In this document: one piece after another, positions 1-7,329 of the stretch
Layout: each line of letters opens with the position of its first letter
How positions within the stretch are numbered: the first letter of the stretch is position 1
Origin: an uncultured Flavobacteriales bacterium
GTDB taxonomy: Bacteria; Bacteroidota; Bacteroidia; Flavobacteriales_D; Crocinitomicaceae
DNA length: 25,175 nucleotides
Assembly: GCA_937876195.1 (NCBI GenBank)
Contig: CALEIK010000040.1
Span: 1-25,175, forward strand
Direction: 5' to 3'
Position numbers and translations under genes: made by a program
The notes under the pieces: generated by a model
The model's database searches: none
Told to the model about the DNA's origin: nothing
The model's input: only the letters and a program-made list of their open reading frames with translations

Positions 1-342
1 GGAATTATCGAAGATGCCCACAAAGGAAAGGGACTTGGACTGCGCTTCTTGAGACACATTGAACGAAATTCATTGTTGCTGTTTATGGTTCCCGCCGATA
101 GCGACAATATCAAGAAGGAATTTGAAATTCTGCTCAACGAATTAAAATTGTACAACCCAGAATTACTCCACAAGGATCGTATCTTGGCGATTTCTAAGTC
201 GGATATGTTGGACGATGAATTGATTGCTGAGATTAAAAAAGATCTTCCAAAGAAAATTCCTACTATCTTTATTTCAGCCGTTGCACGACAAGGCATTACA
301 GAATTAAACGACCTTATCTGGAAAACATTGAACGATGATTGA
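1..342 (+). CDS. obg: Obg-family GTPase, C-terminal part (5' end outside window)
   Basis: The reading frame is open from base 1 and ends in TGA at 340-342. The first residues, GIIEDAHKGKGLGLRFLRHI, match the switch II/G3-proximal stretch of Obg/CgtA (usual form PGLIEGAHEGKGLGHQFLRH). Further on, AISKSDMLD is the G4 NKxD box in a variant form, with SKSD in place of NKSD, and TIFISAVARQGITEL is the G5 SA motif. Obg is a ribosome-associated GTPase acting in large-subunit assembly and growth control. The N-terminal glycine-rich Obg fold and the Walker A loop lie upstream of the window. The protein stops right after the G domain, so there is no OCT domain, as in many Obg proteins outside Firmicutes. 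The next gene starts inside its last codons, which suggests cotranscription. Confidence 0.93.
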   Translation, partial: GIIEDAHKGKGLGLRFLRHIERNSLLLFMVPADSDNIKKEFEILLNELKLYNPELLHKDRILAISKSDMLDDELIAEIKKDLPKKIPTIFISAVARQGITELNDLIWKTLNDD

Positions 343-931
343 AACACTGGAGGCAATTGACCGCACAATTGTTCAGACCGTCAACGGGTGGAATACACCT
401 TTTTTAGACGAGCTGATGTGGTTGATTTCTGGTAAGTTGACATGGGTTCCTTTGTATGTGTTGTTTTTATACTTGTTTTTTCGCCAATCAGGACTTAAGA
501 AAACAGCCATTTTTCTAATTTGTGCGATCGCAGTTGTCGCTTTGGCAGATCAAATTTCAGTGCACCTATTTAAAAATATGTTTGAACGGTACCGTCCATC
601 GCACCATGCATTGTTGACAGATCACCTTCATTTTTACAAGTTCGAGAACGGTGAATTTTACAAAGGAGGCCAATTCGGTTTTGTGTCCTCACATGCCTCT
701 AATTTTGTTGGTGTTTGCGCGTTTGCCTTGATGGGACTTCGTACTTCATATCGCTGGTTGCTACCCTTTGTATCGGTGTGTATGTTCATTGTTCTATTCA
801 GTCGAATTTACCTCGGTGTACATTATTTAAGTGATGTTTTGGTCGGTGGACTAATCGGATTTTTTATCGCCTTTGTAGTGCATCGTTTTGTATTTATGCC
901 TATAATTGGTAGAGATTTAAGAGCAAAATGA
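335..931 (+). CDS. PAP2-family membrane phosphatase
   Basis: This 198-residue integral membrane protein carries all three motifs of the type 2 phosphatidic acid phosphatase family: K80-x6-R87-P88, the SSH of VSSHASN with H120, and SRIYLGVHYLSD with R157, H163 and D167. Hydrophobic segments near residues 37-50, 57-75, 122-136, 143-160 and 168-188 fit the family topology. These enzymes dephosphorylate lipid phosphates such as undecaprenyl pyrophosphate or phosphatidic acid at the membrane. The sequence alone does not tell which; recycling of undecaprenyl pyrophosphate is plausible given the peptidoglycan and polysaccharide genes nearby. The ATG lies inside the last codons of obg (8-bp overlap), and the stop overlaps the crcB start by 4 bp (ATGA), so the three genes look translationally coupled. 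Confidence 0.9.
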   Translation: MIETLEAIDRTIVQTVNGWNTPFLDELMWLISGKLTWVPLYVLFLYLFFRQSGLKKTAIFLICAIAVVALADQISVHLFKNMFERYRPSHHALLTDHLHFYKFENGEFYKGGQFGFVSSHASNFVGVCAFALMGLRTSYRWLLPFVSVCMFIVLFSRIYLGVHYLSDVLVGGLIGFFIAFVVHRFVFMPIIGRDLRAK

Positions 932-1290
932 CATACCTCTATATTTTTATTGGTGGTGGATTGGGAAGTTTAGCGCGATTCCTTACTTCTAAAGTCTCGG
1001 AGCATTTTTTCACCACTTCCTTCCCATTGGGGACGTTCATTTCAAACCTTGTGGCATGTGGAATTCTGGCTGTTTTGGTCGTCCTATTTTCCAATAAACA
1101 AAGTGAATACGAGTGGATTCAACCACTGTTACTTATCGGTTTTTGTGGTGGCTACAGTACATTTAGCACTTTCAGCAATGAAACGTATGAGTTGTTCACC
1201 AATGGACAAGTGGCAATCGCGATTGCGAACATTTTGCTTTCCGTGGTTGTTGGAATTGGGTTGATCTTCTTGATTCGTGCGAAAGGGTAG
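928..1290 (+). CDS. crcB: CrcB/Fluc fluoride ion channel
   Basis: The 120-residue protein has the standard length and motifs of the Fluc/CrcB fluoride exporter: GGGLGSLARF near the N terminus, GTFISN with N40, and GFCGGYSTFSTF at 71-82 with the Phe-box residues F79 and F82. Four membrane helices are evident. Fluc forms an antiparallel dimer with two fluoride pores and lowers cytoplasmic fluoride. The start ATG overlaps the stop of the PAP2 gene (ATGA, 928-931), so it is the third gene of the obg-linked operon. No fluoride riboswitch is possible directly upstream, because that region is coding. Transcription probably ends at the inverted repeat just downstream. Confidence 0.94.
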   Translation: MTYLYIFIGGGLGSLARFLTSKVSEHFFTTSFPLGTFISNLVACGILAVLVVLFSNKQSEYEWIQPLLLIGFCGGYSTFSTFSNETYELFTNGQVAIAIANILLSVVVGIGLIFLIRAKG

Positions 1291-1297
1291 AGTTGTG

Positions 1298-1356
1298 AGT
1301 TTAGAATTTAGAGTTAAGAATCAACACTCTGAACTCTACACTCTAAATTCTAAACT
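1298..1356. terminator. 17-bp inverted repeat, candidate bidirectional terminator
   Basis: Arms at 1298-1314 and 1340-1356 are perfectly complementary, with a 25-nt loop that can also form a smaller internal stem (AGAGTT/AACTCT). The repeat sits between the 3' ends of convergent crcB and the acyltransferase gene, the expected place for a shared terminator. The right arm overlaps the last codons and stop of the acyltransferase. Arms of this AT-rich type also occur as interspersed palindromes in Bacteroidota, so it could be a repeat element used as a terminator. No long U tract follows either arm. Confidence 0.5.
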
Positions 1357-2681
1357 GATTCAAATTTCGGCACCAAACGTTCAATCTCCTTCTCCAATGC
1401 AGCTCTTTTTTCAAGCAAAGTACTGACGTCCGTTTTATTGAGTTTCCCTTTTGCAATAAACGTTTTGAGATGTCGCACCCACATGTAAGCCGCTAACCCT
1501 GTACATCCAATACTAATAAAATAAGCAAACGCCAACCACCAGCTTGGGTAGACAAAGTGGTAGAACAAAAACATGACAGGAATATTGAAAATAGCGATGA
1601 GTAGTTGTCCCATCATGAATTTAACGGAACCCCAGAACACTTTTCGTTTCATTTTACTTTCCACAAAACGTTTTGTGATAAGGTATGGAACTGCGCAGTG
1701 AATTGCTCCGATTAGCGCAAATGGGAATAGGATTGTAAGCATTAACAATTCTTTTGCGCGACTACCAGAAGGGTTTTCTTTTTTCCAAAAGAGAAAATGC
1801 TCTTCCAGTTTGAAACGCTTGAGCAACGCAAAATAGCTGTCGGCCTGTTTTTCAAGTTTGGACAATTCCTCATTTTCCTCAAAATTCTGTTCGTTGATCC
1901 AATTGGCGAGTTGTTGCGAATAGCGCCAACGCTTTTTAAGTGGAATGGAGCGGTCAAAGTTCAAAGCATTCATTCCTTTGCGTGTAATCATCATGATGTG
2001 CTCGTGAAAATAAGTACGTTCAACCTGCTTGACATGCGTAATTTGTTCCTGCATCAATCGTTCAACCCTTTGACTCAATTGATTCATGATTTTGTTCGGA
2101 TTCTCTTCGTACTCTTTACGGTAATCGTTTAGACAAATCTTGTCAGAAGTAGAAATCAATAAATCGCTGCGCATTAAATTTGGATCAGAATAATTGCAAC
2201 CAACGGCTGCAATATATACTTTCTTTTTCCAATCCATTTTCTCCAAAGTGAGAAATCCAATACGCACAGCCCCCTTCTTTACAGGCTTTAAACGTCGAAT
2301 AAAGACATCATCAGTAAATCCTTCTCCAAAAATCAAGAGATTCCTCCCAGAAGATAAAATTCTTGTGCATTTTTTGAATACCTCTTCATTCTTTCCCTTG
2401 GTATCTTCACCGTCTAATTGGCGATAAATCGGAAGCATTTGAGACGCCCATAAAATCGGCTGTAAGCTCTTAACAAAGACATCAGCACGGGTCATAAAAA
2501 AAACGATGGGCATGCGCAATGTAGCAACAACCAGAGGATCCATAAAGGATGCTGCGTGATTACTTACATAGATCGTTCTTCCGAAAAATTCTTTGGGTGA
2601 ATTATGTAGTGCATTTCTCGGATAAAATACCCGAAGAGAATAATTTAAAACAAATTTTAAAATGAAGTAAATGATGCGCAT
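1350..2681 (-). CDS. PlsC-like lysophospholipid/glycerol-phosphate acyltransferase
   Basis: The 443-residue membrane protein has an N-terminal PlsC/GPAT acyltransferase domain. The catalytic block is SNHAASFMDP (H42, D48), spaced H-x5-D as in NHPNSFLD-type relatives rather than the textbook H-x4-D. FGEGFTDD at 117-124 takes the place of the FPEGTRS block, and PVKKGAVRI follows as a fourth motif. Residues about 310-410 hold two or three hydrophobic segments, and the tail (about 415-443) is charged and helical. Such enzymes transfer an acyl chain to glycerol-3-phosphate or lysophosphatidate in membrane lipid synthesis; the exact substrate cannot be read here. The size and C-terminal membrane region match the larger Bacteroidota members rather than the compact PlsC of about 250 residues. 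It is divergent from ddl, with about 160 bp between the starts. Confidence 0.8.
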   Translation of the reverse strand: MRIIYFILKFVLNYSLRVFYPRNALHNSPKEFFGRTIYVSNHAASFMDPLVVATLRMPIVFFMTRADVFVKSLQPILWASQMLPIYRQLDGEDTKGKNEEVFKKCTRILSSGRNLLIFGEGFTDDVFIRRLKPVKKGAVRIGFLTLEKMDWKKKVYIAAVGCNYSDPNLMRSDLLISTSDKICLNDYRKEYEENPNKIMNQLSQRVERLMQEQITHVKQVERTYFHEHIMMITRKGMNALNFDRSIPLKKRWRYSQQLANWINEQNFEENEELSKLEKQADSYFALLKRFKLEEHFLFWKKENPSGSRAKELLMLTILFPFALIGAIHCAVPYLITKRFVESKMKRKVFWGSVKFMMGQLLIAIFNIPVMFLFYHFVYPSWWLAFAYFISIGCTGLAAYMWVRHLKTFIAKGKLNKTDVSTLLEKRAALEKEIERLVPKFESV

Positions 2682-2816
2682 ACATAAATGATAAAGCCCA
2701 AAATTAGTAAGAAATGCACAAAAGCGTCGCTTTTTAATTAAAAAGGGAAGTAAATGTTAACACTGTGAATGCTGAAAACTTTTTGTTTTTGGCGGAATTC
2801 TGAGTGAATACTACTG

Positions 2817-2824
2817 TACTTTTG
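2817..2824 (+). promoter_or_regulatory. Bacteroidota-type -7 box upstream of ddl
   Basis: TACTTTTG is an exact match to the Bacteroidota sigma-ABfr -7 consensus TAnnTTTG. It would start transcription roughly 10-15 nt before the ddl ATG at 2843. A TTTG at 2788-2791 could act as the -33 element, but the 25-nt gap is longer than usual. No Shine-Dalgarno is seen before the ATG, which is normal for this phylum. Confidence 0.4.
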
Positions 2825-2842
2825 AAGTTGAAATTGATGTGA

Positions 2843-3829
2843 ATGAAAAATTTGGGAATTATAGCCGGTGGATACTCTTCTGAGTTTCAAATTTCGGTGT
2901 TAAGTGCAACAAATATCAAGGATAATTTCCCTGAAGGATACACTGTCTATTTAATATTGATGGACAGGGATGGATGGAATGTTCGCCTAGACGATGGTAC
3001 CTTAGTTCCAATGGACGCAACAAATCTTTCCTTTCAGCTCGACGATAAAATGCTTAAAATTGATGTGGCCATTGTATACATTCACGGTGATCCAGGAGAA
3101 AACGGAAAGCTTCAAGCATACTTGGAAATGATCGATGTTCCCTACATCAATTCAGGACCTCTCGCATCGCAGCTTTCGTTTGATAAATGGTTTTGCAATC
3201 AGTTTCTCAAGGGGTTTGGCTTCAATGTAGCAGATTCTATCTACTTGACCGATCCAGATAAGCGACCTTCCACAGAAGAAATTGTAGAACGATTGAAGTT
3301 GCCTTTGTTTGTGAAACCCTGTGATTCAGGTTCTAGTTTTGGAATTTCAAGGGTGAATGAAGCTGAAGATTTGGACAAGGCGATTGCCAATGCATTCAAC
3401 GAAGGAAGAACGGTTGTTTTGGAACGTTTCTTAGCAGGAACGGAGGTCACTTGTGGTGTGTATCGAGGACAATTCGGTGTAGTAGCCCTTCCGCTCGTCG
3501 AAATCATTTCAGAAAATGAATTTTTTGATTACGAAGCGAAGTACCAAGGATTGTCGCAAGAAATCACACCAGCGCGAATCAGTGATGAACTTACCGTAGA
3601 AGTACAGCGTATTGCCAAAGAAGTGTATCAATTGCTACAACTGCGCTCCATTGCTCGGGTTGATTTTATGATTGAAAACGATGTGCCCTACATTATTGAA
3701 GTGAATACGACACCTGGTTTTTCAGGAGAAAGCCTCGTTCCAAAGATGATCAAAGAAGCTGGAATGACAATTTCATCGCTCTGGGAGGAAATCGTTCAGG
3801 TAGAATTTAGTGGTTTGCCACCGTGTTAA
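2843..3829 (+). CDS. ddl: D-alanine--D-alanine ligase
   Basis: The 328-residue ATP-grasp enzyme joins two D-alanines into the dipeptide that ends the peptidoglycan stem peptide (cytoplasm). Motifs in order: IIAGGYSSEFQISVLSA at the N terminus, the Bacteroidota form of the Ddl GGxSxEHxVSxxSA block; HGDPGENGKLQAYLEMIDVP; the ATP-grasp loop KPCDSGSSFGISRV; and the metal/D-Ala site EVNTTPGFSGESLVPKM, with E286 and N288. The length is close to normal, though a little short of the E. coli-type terminus. The 3' end overlaps the 3' end of the convergent D-Ala-D-Ala carboxypeptidase gene by 23 bp. A -7-like box lies just upstream. Confidence 0.95.
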   Translation: MKNLGIIAGGYSSEFQISVLSATNIKDNFPEGYTVYLILMDRDGWNVRLDDGTLVPMDATNLSFQLDDKMLKIDVAIVYIHGDPGENGKLQAYLEMIDVPYINSGPLASQLSFDKWFCNQFLKGFGFNVADSIYLTDPDKRPSTEEIVERLKLPLFVKPCDSGSSFGISRVNEAEDLDKAIANAFNEGRTVVLERFLAGTEVTCGVYRGQFGVVALPLVEIISENEFFDYEAKYQGLSQEITPARISDELTVEVQRIAKEVYQLLQLRSIARVDFMIENDVPYIIEVNTTPGFSGESLVPKMIKEAGMTISSLWEEIVQVEFSGLPPC

Positions 3830-5261
3830 AAACGACTTCCATTTTTTGACGAAGAACTGTTGAACTGCAACTATAATTGTTTGCAATCAACGCAAAGGCG
3901 TACTGTTTACCACTTTTCCCATCAATGTAACCCGCATAACTTTTGATCCGATTCATCGTCCCACTTTTTGCACACATGCGGTTTTGTGCTGCTTGACCTT
4001 TGCATACAGATGTCAACGTTCCGCTGATACCGGCAATGGGCAAGGATTCTTTAAACTCACTAGCGAATTTGCTATTGTGCATGTATTTCAGGAGTTGCAC
4101 GTAATGGTTGGCAGAGATTGCGTTTGTTCGTGAAAGACCGCTTCCATCATTGATGTGGAGTCCTTCCGTATTCATCTTTGAGCTCCAGTGCGCATCGAGT
4201 ACTTTAATTCCAGCCTCGGTGGAACCTAAACCAGACTTTTCGTAACCGATTAAGCTCAGCATGTGCTCGGCAAACAAGTTCACACTGCGCATATTGGTTT
4301 CTTTGATGACATCGATGAGCTTTTCTCCTCCGTAAAGGGTAATTAATGTGAGTTCTTGTTCATTGGGAACATGTGATTCAAAATGCCGCACTGCTTTCGA
4401 TTCACCCATCACACCAACTCCGCTAGCGATAAGTTCTTTTTTAAGTTCGTACGCCATTTGGTACTCAGGATCGGGCATACTTCCTTTAATGACAAAATCT
4501 GATTTATTCATCGGCAGTGTTCCAGTTACAAAACGATCCATTGAATAGGGAGCACCATAGATATAGGCGTTATCACCACCACGAGTAGAGGACAGTACAT
4601 AATTGTGTACACTCAAATTTGGCACTTCAGGTTGAATAGCTGTAATGTTGGTTTTCGATCCAGCAGAAGCTGTAGAAAAATGAAATTCCAGTAGATTGTC
4701 AAACAAGGTAAGTCCCGAAGGCCCAGCACCGTAATAATTCCCCATATCCACCCAATTCCAGCCGTCTGGGGCACCGTTGTACCCAAAATCCGATGCGTCG
4801 GCAATGATTGCTCCTTCAATTCTGTTGATGCCCGCTGCTTTTAAGGTATTAACCCAACTTTTTAGAAAGTCACGTTTGGTGGTTTCATCTGTGAAGTACT
4901 TACTTCCAAGTGCAGGATCACCTCCACCTTTTACCCAAATATTGCCATAAAGTATACCCGTTGAATCAATAAAACCGTCGTAAAGAAGTTGAGTAGAAGG
5001 GCGGTAATTGGGGCCAAGAATGTCGAGTGCGGTCGCAGTAGAAAATAGTTTCGCCGTTGATGCGGTAGGAAGTGTTAAATCACGATTGATACTCGCTACT
5101 TCCTTTCCTGTGGCTAAATCAATCACCACAAAACTCACCGAACCATGTTTCAACACAGCGTCATTTGCAAATTGATCGGCAGCGGATTGAATGCTGGACT
5201 GACCAAAAACAAGATTTATGACAAAGAATAGGTGAATTAGCACGATACTTACTATCTTCAT
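3807..5261 (-). CDS. dacB: D-alanyl-D-alanine carboxypeptidase/endopeptidase, PBP4 type (S13)
   Basis: The 484-residue secreted penicillin-binding protein begins with a cleavable signal peptide (about 1-20, ending in VFGQ). All three serine-transferase motifs are present: S68-T-A-K71 with the nucleophile, S326-V-N328, and K432-S-G434 in place of KTG. The long insert between motif 1 and motif 2 and the block NDGSGLSRTN are typical of peptidase family S13 (DacB/PBP4). The enzyme removes the terminal D-Ala or cuts D-Ala cross-links in periplasmic peptidoglycan. It is transcribed toward ddl and their coding ends overlap by 23 bp, placing synthesis and hydrolysis of the same dipeptide bond on opposite strands of one locus. 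Confidence 0.93.
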   Translation of the reverse strand: MKIVSIVLIHLFFVINLVFGQSSIQSAADQFANDAVLKHGSVSFVVIDLATGKEVASINRDLTLPTASTAKLFSTATALDILGPNYRPSTQLLYDGFIDSTGILYGNIWVKGGGDPALGSKYFTDETTKRDFLKSWVNTLKAAGINRIEGAIIADASDFGYNGAPDGWNWVDMGNYYGAGPSGLTLFDNLLEFHFSTASAGSKTNITAIQPEVPNLSVHNYVLSSTRGGDNAYIYGAPYSMDRFVTGTLPMNKSDFVIKGSMPDPEYQMAYELKKELIASGVGVMGESKAVRHFESHVPNEQELTLITLYGGEKLIDVIKETNMRSVNLFAEHMLSLIGYEKSGLGSTEAGIKVLDAHWSSKMNTEGLHINDGSGLSRTNAISANHYVQLLKYMHNSKFASEFKESLPIAGISGTLTSVCKGQAAQNRMCAKSGTMNRIKSYAGYIDGKSGKQYAFALIANNYSCSSTVLRQKMEVVFNTVANH

Positions 5262-5381
5262 GGCGTCTTTTTTGGATAAATTTCGTCAACAATTTGCAAT
5301 GAATATGCCAAAGGCCGAAAACTTTTGAACATGCTATGATGAATGAAATGGAAGAATGGACTCAATACCCAAGACCACAAC

Positions 5382-6560
5382 GTGAAAAAAATTAAAGTTC
5401 TACGTATTATTAACCGCTTCAATATCGGGGGACCAACATACAATGCTACTTTTTTAACAGCATTTATGGGACCTGAGTTTGAAACATTATTGGTTGGTGG
5501 ATTGCCCGATAAAGACGAGTCCGATTCACTTTACATCCTCGAAAAATATGGTGTTAAACCGTACTTGCTCAAGGAGATGGTGAGAGAACCAAGTATCTCA
5601 AATGATCGCAAGGCGTACCTTAAATTGAAGGAAATCATCAGGGAATTTCAACCAGATATTGTACATACACATGCTTCTAAGGCAGGTGCATTGGGTAGAA
5701 GGGCAGCTTTCTCATGCAAAACACCAATTGTTGTGCATACATTTCATGGACACGTTTTTCACTCGTATTTTGGGAGAATAAAAACTGAAATTTTTAAGAC
5801 GATTGAACGAAAATTGGCAAAAAAATCGAGTGCGATTGTAGCCATTTCGGAAATGCAAAAAAGAGAGATTTCGGAAATTCACAAAGTGGTGAAACCCGAA
5901 AAAATGAAGGTCATTCCTTTGGGATTTGATTTGGTTCCGTTTCGAGAAAAGCGCGTGAATGAGCGGGATAACACCCGAAGGAAGTTTAATATTGACAATG
6001 AAACGGTTGCAATTGCAATCGTTGGGAGATTGGCGCCGATTAAAAATCACGACTATTTTTTCGACATTATTGAACAGGTATTGCCGAAAATCAATCAGAA
6101 AGTGGCGATTTTCATTGTGGGAGATGGTTCTGAACGTGAATCGGTGGAAATGAGAGTAAATCAAGCGAATGAGCAGTTTGGAAATTGCATTACAATGACC
6201 TCATGGATTGAAGATATTGGTACGTTTAACGCGGGAATGGATATTATTTGCTTAACTTCAAAAAATGAGGGCACTCCTGTGAGTTTAATCGAAGCGCAGG
6301 CCGGAGGAATTCCTGTGATTACGACCGATGTGGGAGGAGTGAGAGACATTGTTATCGAGGGAGAAACTGGTTATATCATTCCTGTGAACAACCAAGGATT
6401 GTACGAAGAAAAGCTGATCGATTTAATTGAGAATGAAAAAAAACGCGAAATAATGTCACAAAATGGATGGAATCACGTAGAAGAAAAGTTCCATTATAAA
6501 ACATTGGTGAAAAATATGGAAGAACTGTACATTCAGTTACTTGCAACAAAGAAAATTTAA
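5382..6560 (+). CDS. Family 4 glycosyltransferase (GT-B), polysaccharide synthesis
   Basis: This is a GT4-type retaining glycosyltransferase of about 392 residues. The GTG at 5382 is preferred because the protein then begins (V/M)KKIKVLRIINRFNIGGP, the normal N terminus with the first Rossmann strand; an ATG at 5343 would add 13 unlikely residues. Features: the N-terminal GG loop, PDIVHTHASKAG (an HTH-type strand common in GT4), VVHTFHGHVF, the C-domain start VAIVGRLAPIKNHDYF, and the E-x7-E nucleotide-sugar block in NEGTPVSLIEA (E309 and E317 counted from 5343). It probably adds one sugar to an undecaprenyl-linked repeat unit at the inner membrane. It is the first gene of a tightly packed exopolysaccharide operon, and the next start is 2 nt after its stop. 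Confidence 0.88.
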   Translation: MKKIKVLRIINRFNIGGPTYNATFLTAFMGPEFETLLVGGLPDKDESDSLYILEKYGVKPYLLKEMVREPSISNDRKAYLKLKEIIREFQPDIVHTHASKAGALGRRAAFSCKTPIVVHTFHGHVFHSYFGRIKTEIFKTIERKLAKKSSAIVAISEMQKREISEIHKVVKPEKMKVIPLGFDLVPFREKRVNERDNTRRKFNIDNETVAIAIVGRLAPIKNHDYFFDIIEQVLPKINQKVAIFIVGDGSERESVEMRVNQANEQFGNCITMTSWIEDIGTFNAGMDIICLTSKNEGTPVSLIEAQAGGIPVITTDVGGVRDIVIEGETGYIIPVNNQGLYEEKLIDLIENEKKREIMSQNGWNHVEEKFHYKTLVKNMEELYIQLLATKKI

Positions 6561-6561
6561 A

Positions 6562-7326
6562 GTGAGACAACGCATAATTTATTGTTTAGCATTTGTAGTA
6601 CTGGCACTGACACAAAGTTGTGGGGTGAACAGCAATTTAATGTTCAAAGAGGCGAAGAGTGATGTGAATTACGATTCTATCCCCTTGAACCCAACAGAGG
6701 AATACCGCATTTCAGCCGATGATAAAATTTCGTTTACATTAACGACGAATAACGGAACCGCCATTTTGGAAAGTATGAGTGGGGTCTCCAACGAAAAGAA
6801 TGCCGTCCAAAACAATGTTGAATATGTTGTACGAAGCAATGGTACCGTTGAATTGCCCTTGATCGGCAAATTAAATATTGAAGGTCTGACTGTAGAAGAA
6901 TGCGAGGACACGTTAATAGCGTTGTATTCTAAAGAGTACAAAGAGCCGTTTGTGCAGGTCAAAGTGACGAATCAGCGTGTTATTGTTTTCCCTGGAAACG
7001 GTTCAGATGCAAAAGTAATCCCCTTGCTGAACTCAAACACTACCTTGATGGAAGCCTTAGCACAAGCTGGAGGAATAACGGAGCGTGGCAAGGCGAATAC
7101 GATTAAGTTGATGCGTAAAGTAGATGGAAAGAGACAAGTCTATGGCATTGATTTGTCAACGATGGAAGGATTGGCATACGTCGACATGATTGTTCAAGCC
7201 AATGATTATATTTATGTAGAACCTACACCTGAGTTAGGGAAACAAGTAGCAAACAATGTAGTACCTATTGTTTCGTTAATAAGCAGTACTGTTTTTATTA
7301 TCTCAGCGATTACATTATTGAAGTAA
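6562..7326 (+). CDS. OPX-family polysaccharide export lipoprotein (Wza-like)
   Basis: The frame is open from a TTG at 6541, but the GTG at 6562, just after the upstream stop, gives a clean lipoprotein signal: (V/M)RQRIIYCLAFVVLALTQSC, with the lipobox Cys near residue 19. The poly_export domain follows (YRISADDKISFTL ... VVRSNGTVELPLIGKLNIEG), then VQVKVTNQRVIVFPGN and an SLBB-type stretch (TTLMEALAQAGGITERGKAN). The last 25 residues are hydrophobic (VVPIVSLISSTVFIISAITLL), which would suit the short C-terminal membrane-spanning helix of OPX proteins. The product should form the outer-membrane exit channel, working with the co-polymerase encoded 3 nt downstream. Confidence 0.9.
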   Translation: MRQRIIYCLAFVVLALTQSCGVNSNLMFKEAKSDVNYDSIPLNPTEEYRISADDKISFTLTTNNGTAILESMSGVSNEKNAVQNNVEYVVRSNGTVELPLIGKLNIEGLTVEECEDTLIALYSKEYKEPFVQVKVTNQRVIVFPGNGSDAKVIPLLNSNTTLMEALAQAGGITERGKANTIKLMRKVDGKRQVYGIDLSTMEGLAYVDMIVQANDYIYVEPTPELGKQVANNVVPIVSLISSTVFIISAITLLK

Positions 7327-7329
7327 GTT

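Noticed and set aside
5343..5381. ATG at 5343 as the GT4 start
   Set aside because: It adds 13 residues with no counterpart in the family; the GTG at 5382 gives the normal N terminus.
5712..6164. 150-codon minus-strand frame within the GT4 gene
   Set aside because: Shadow frame; the plus-strand gene has clear GT4 motifs throughout.
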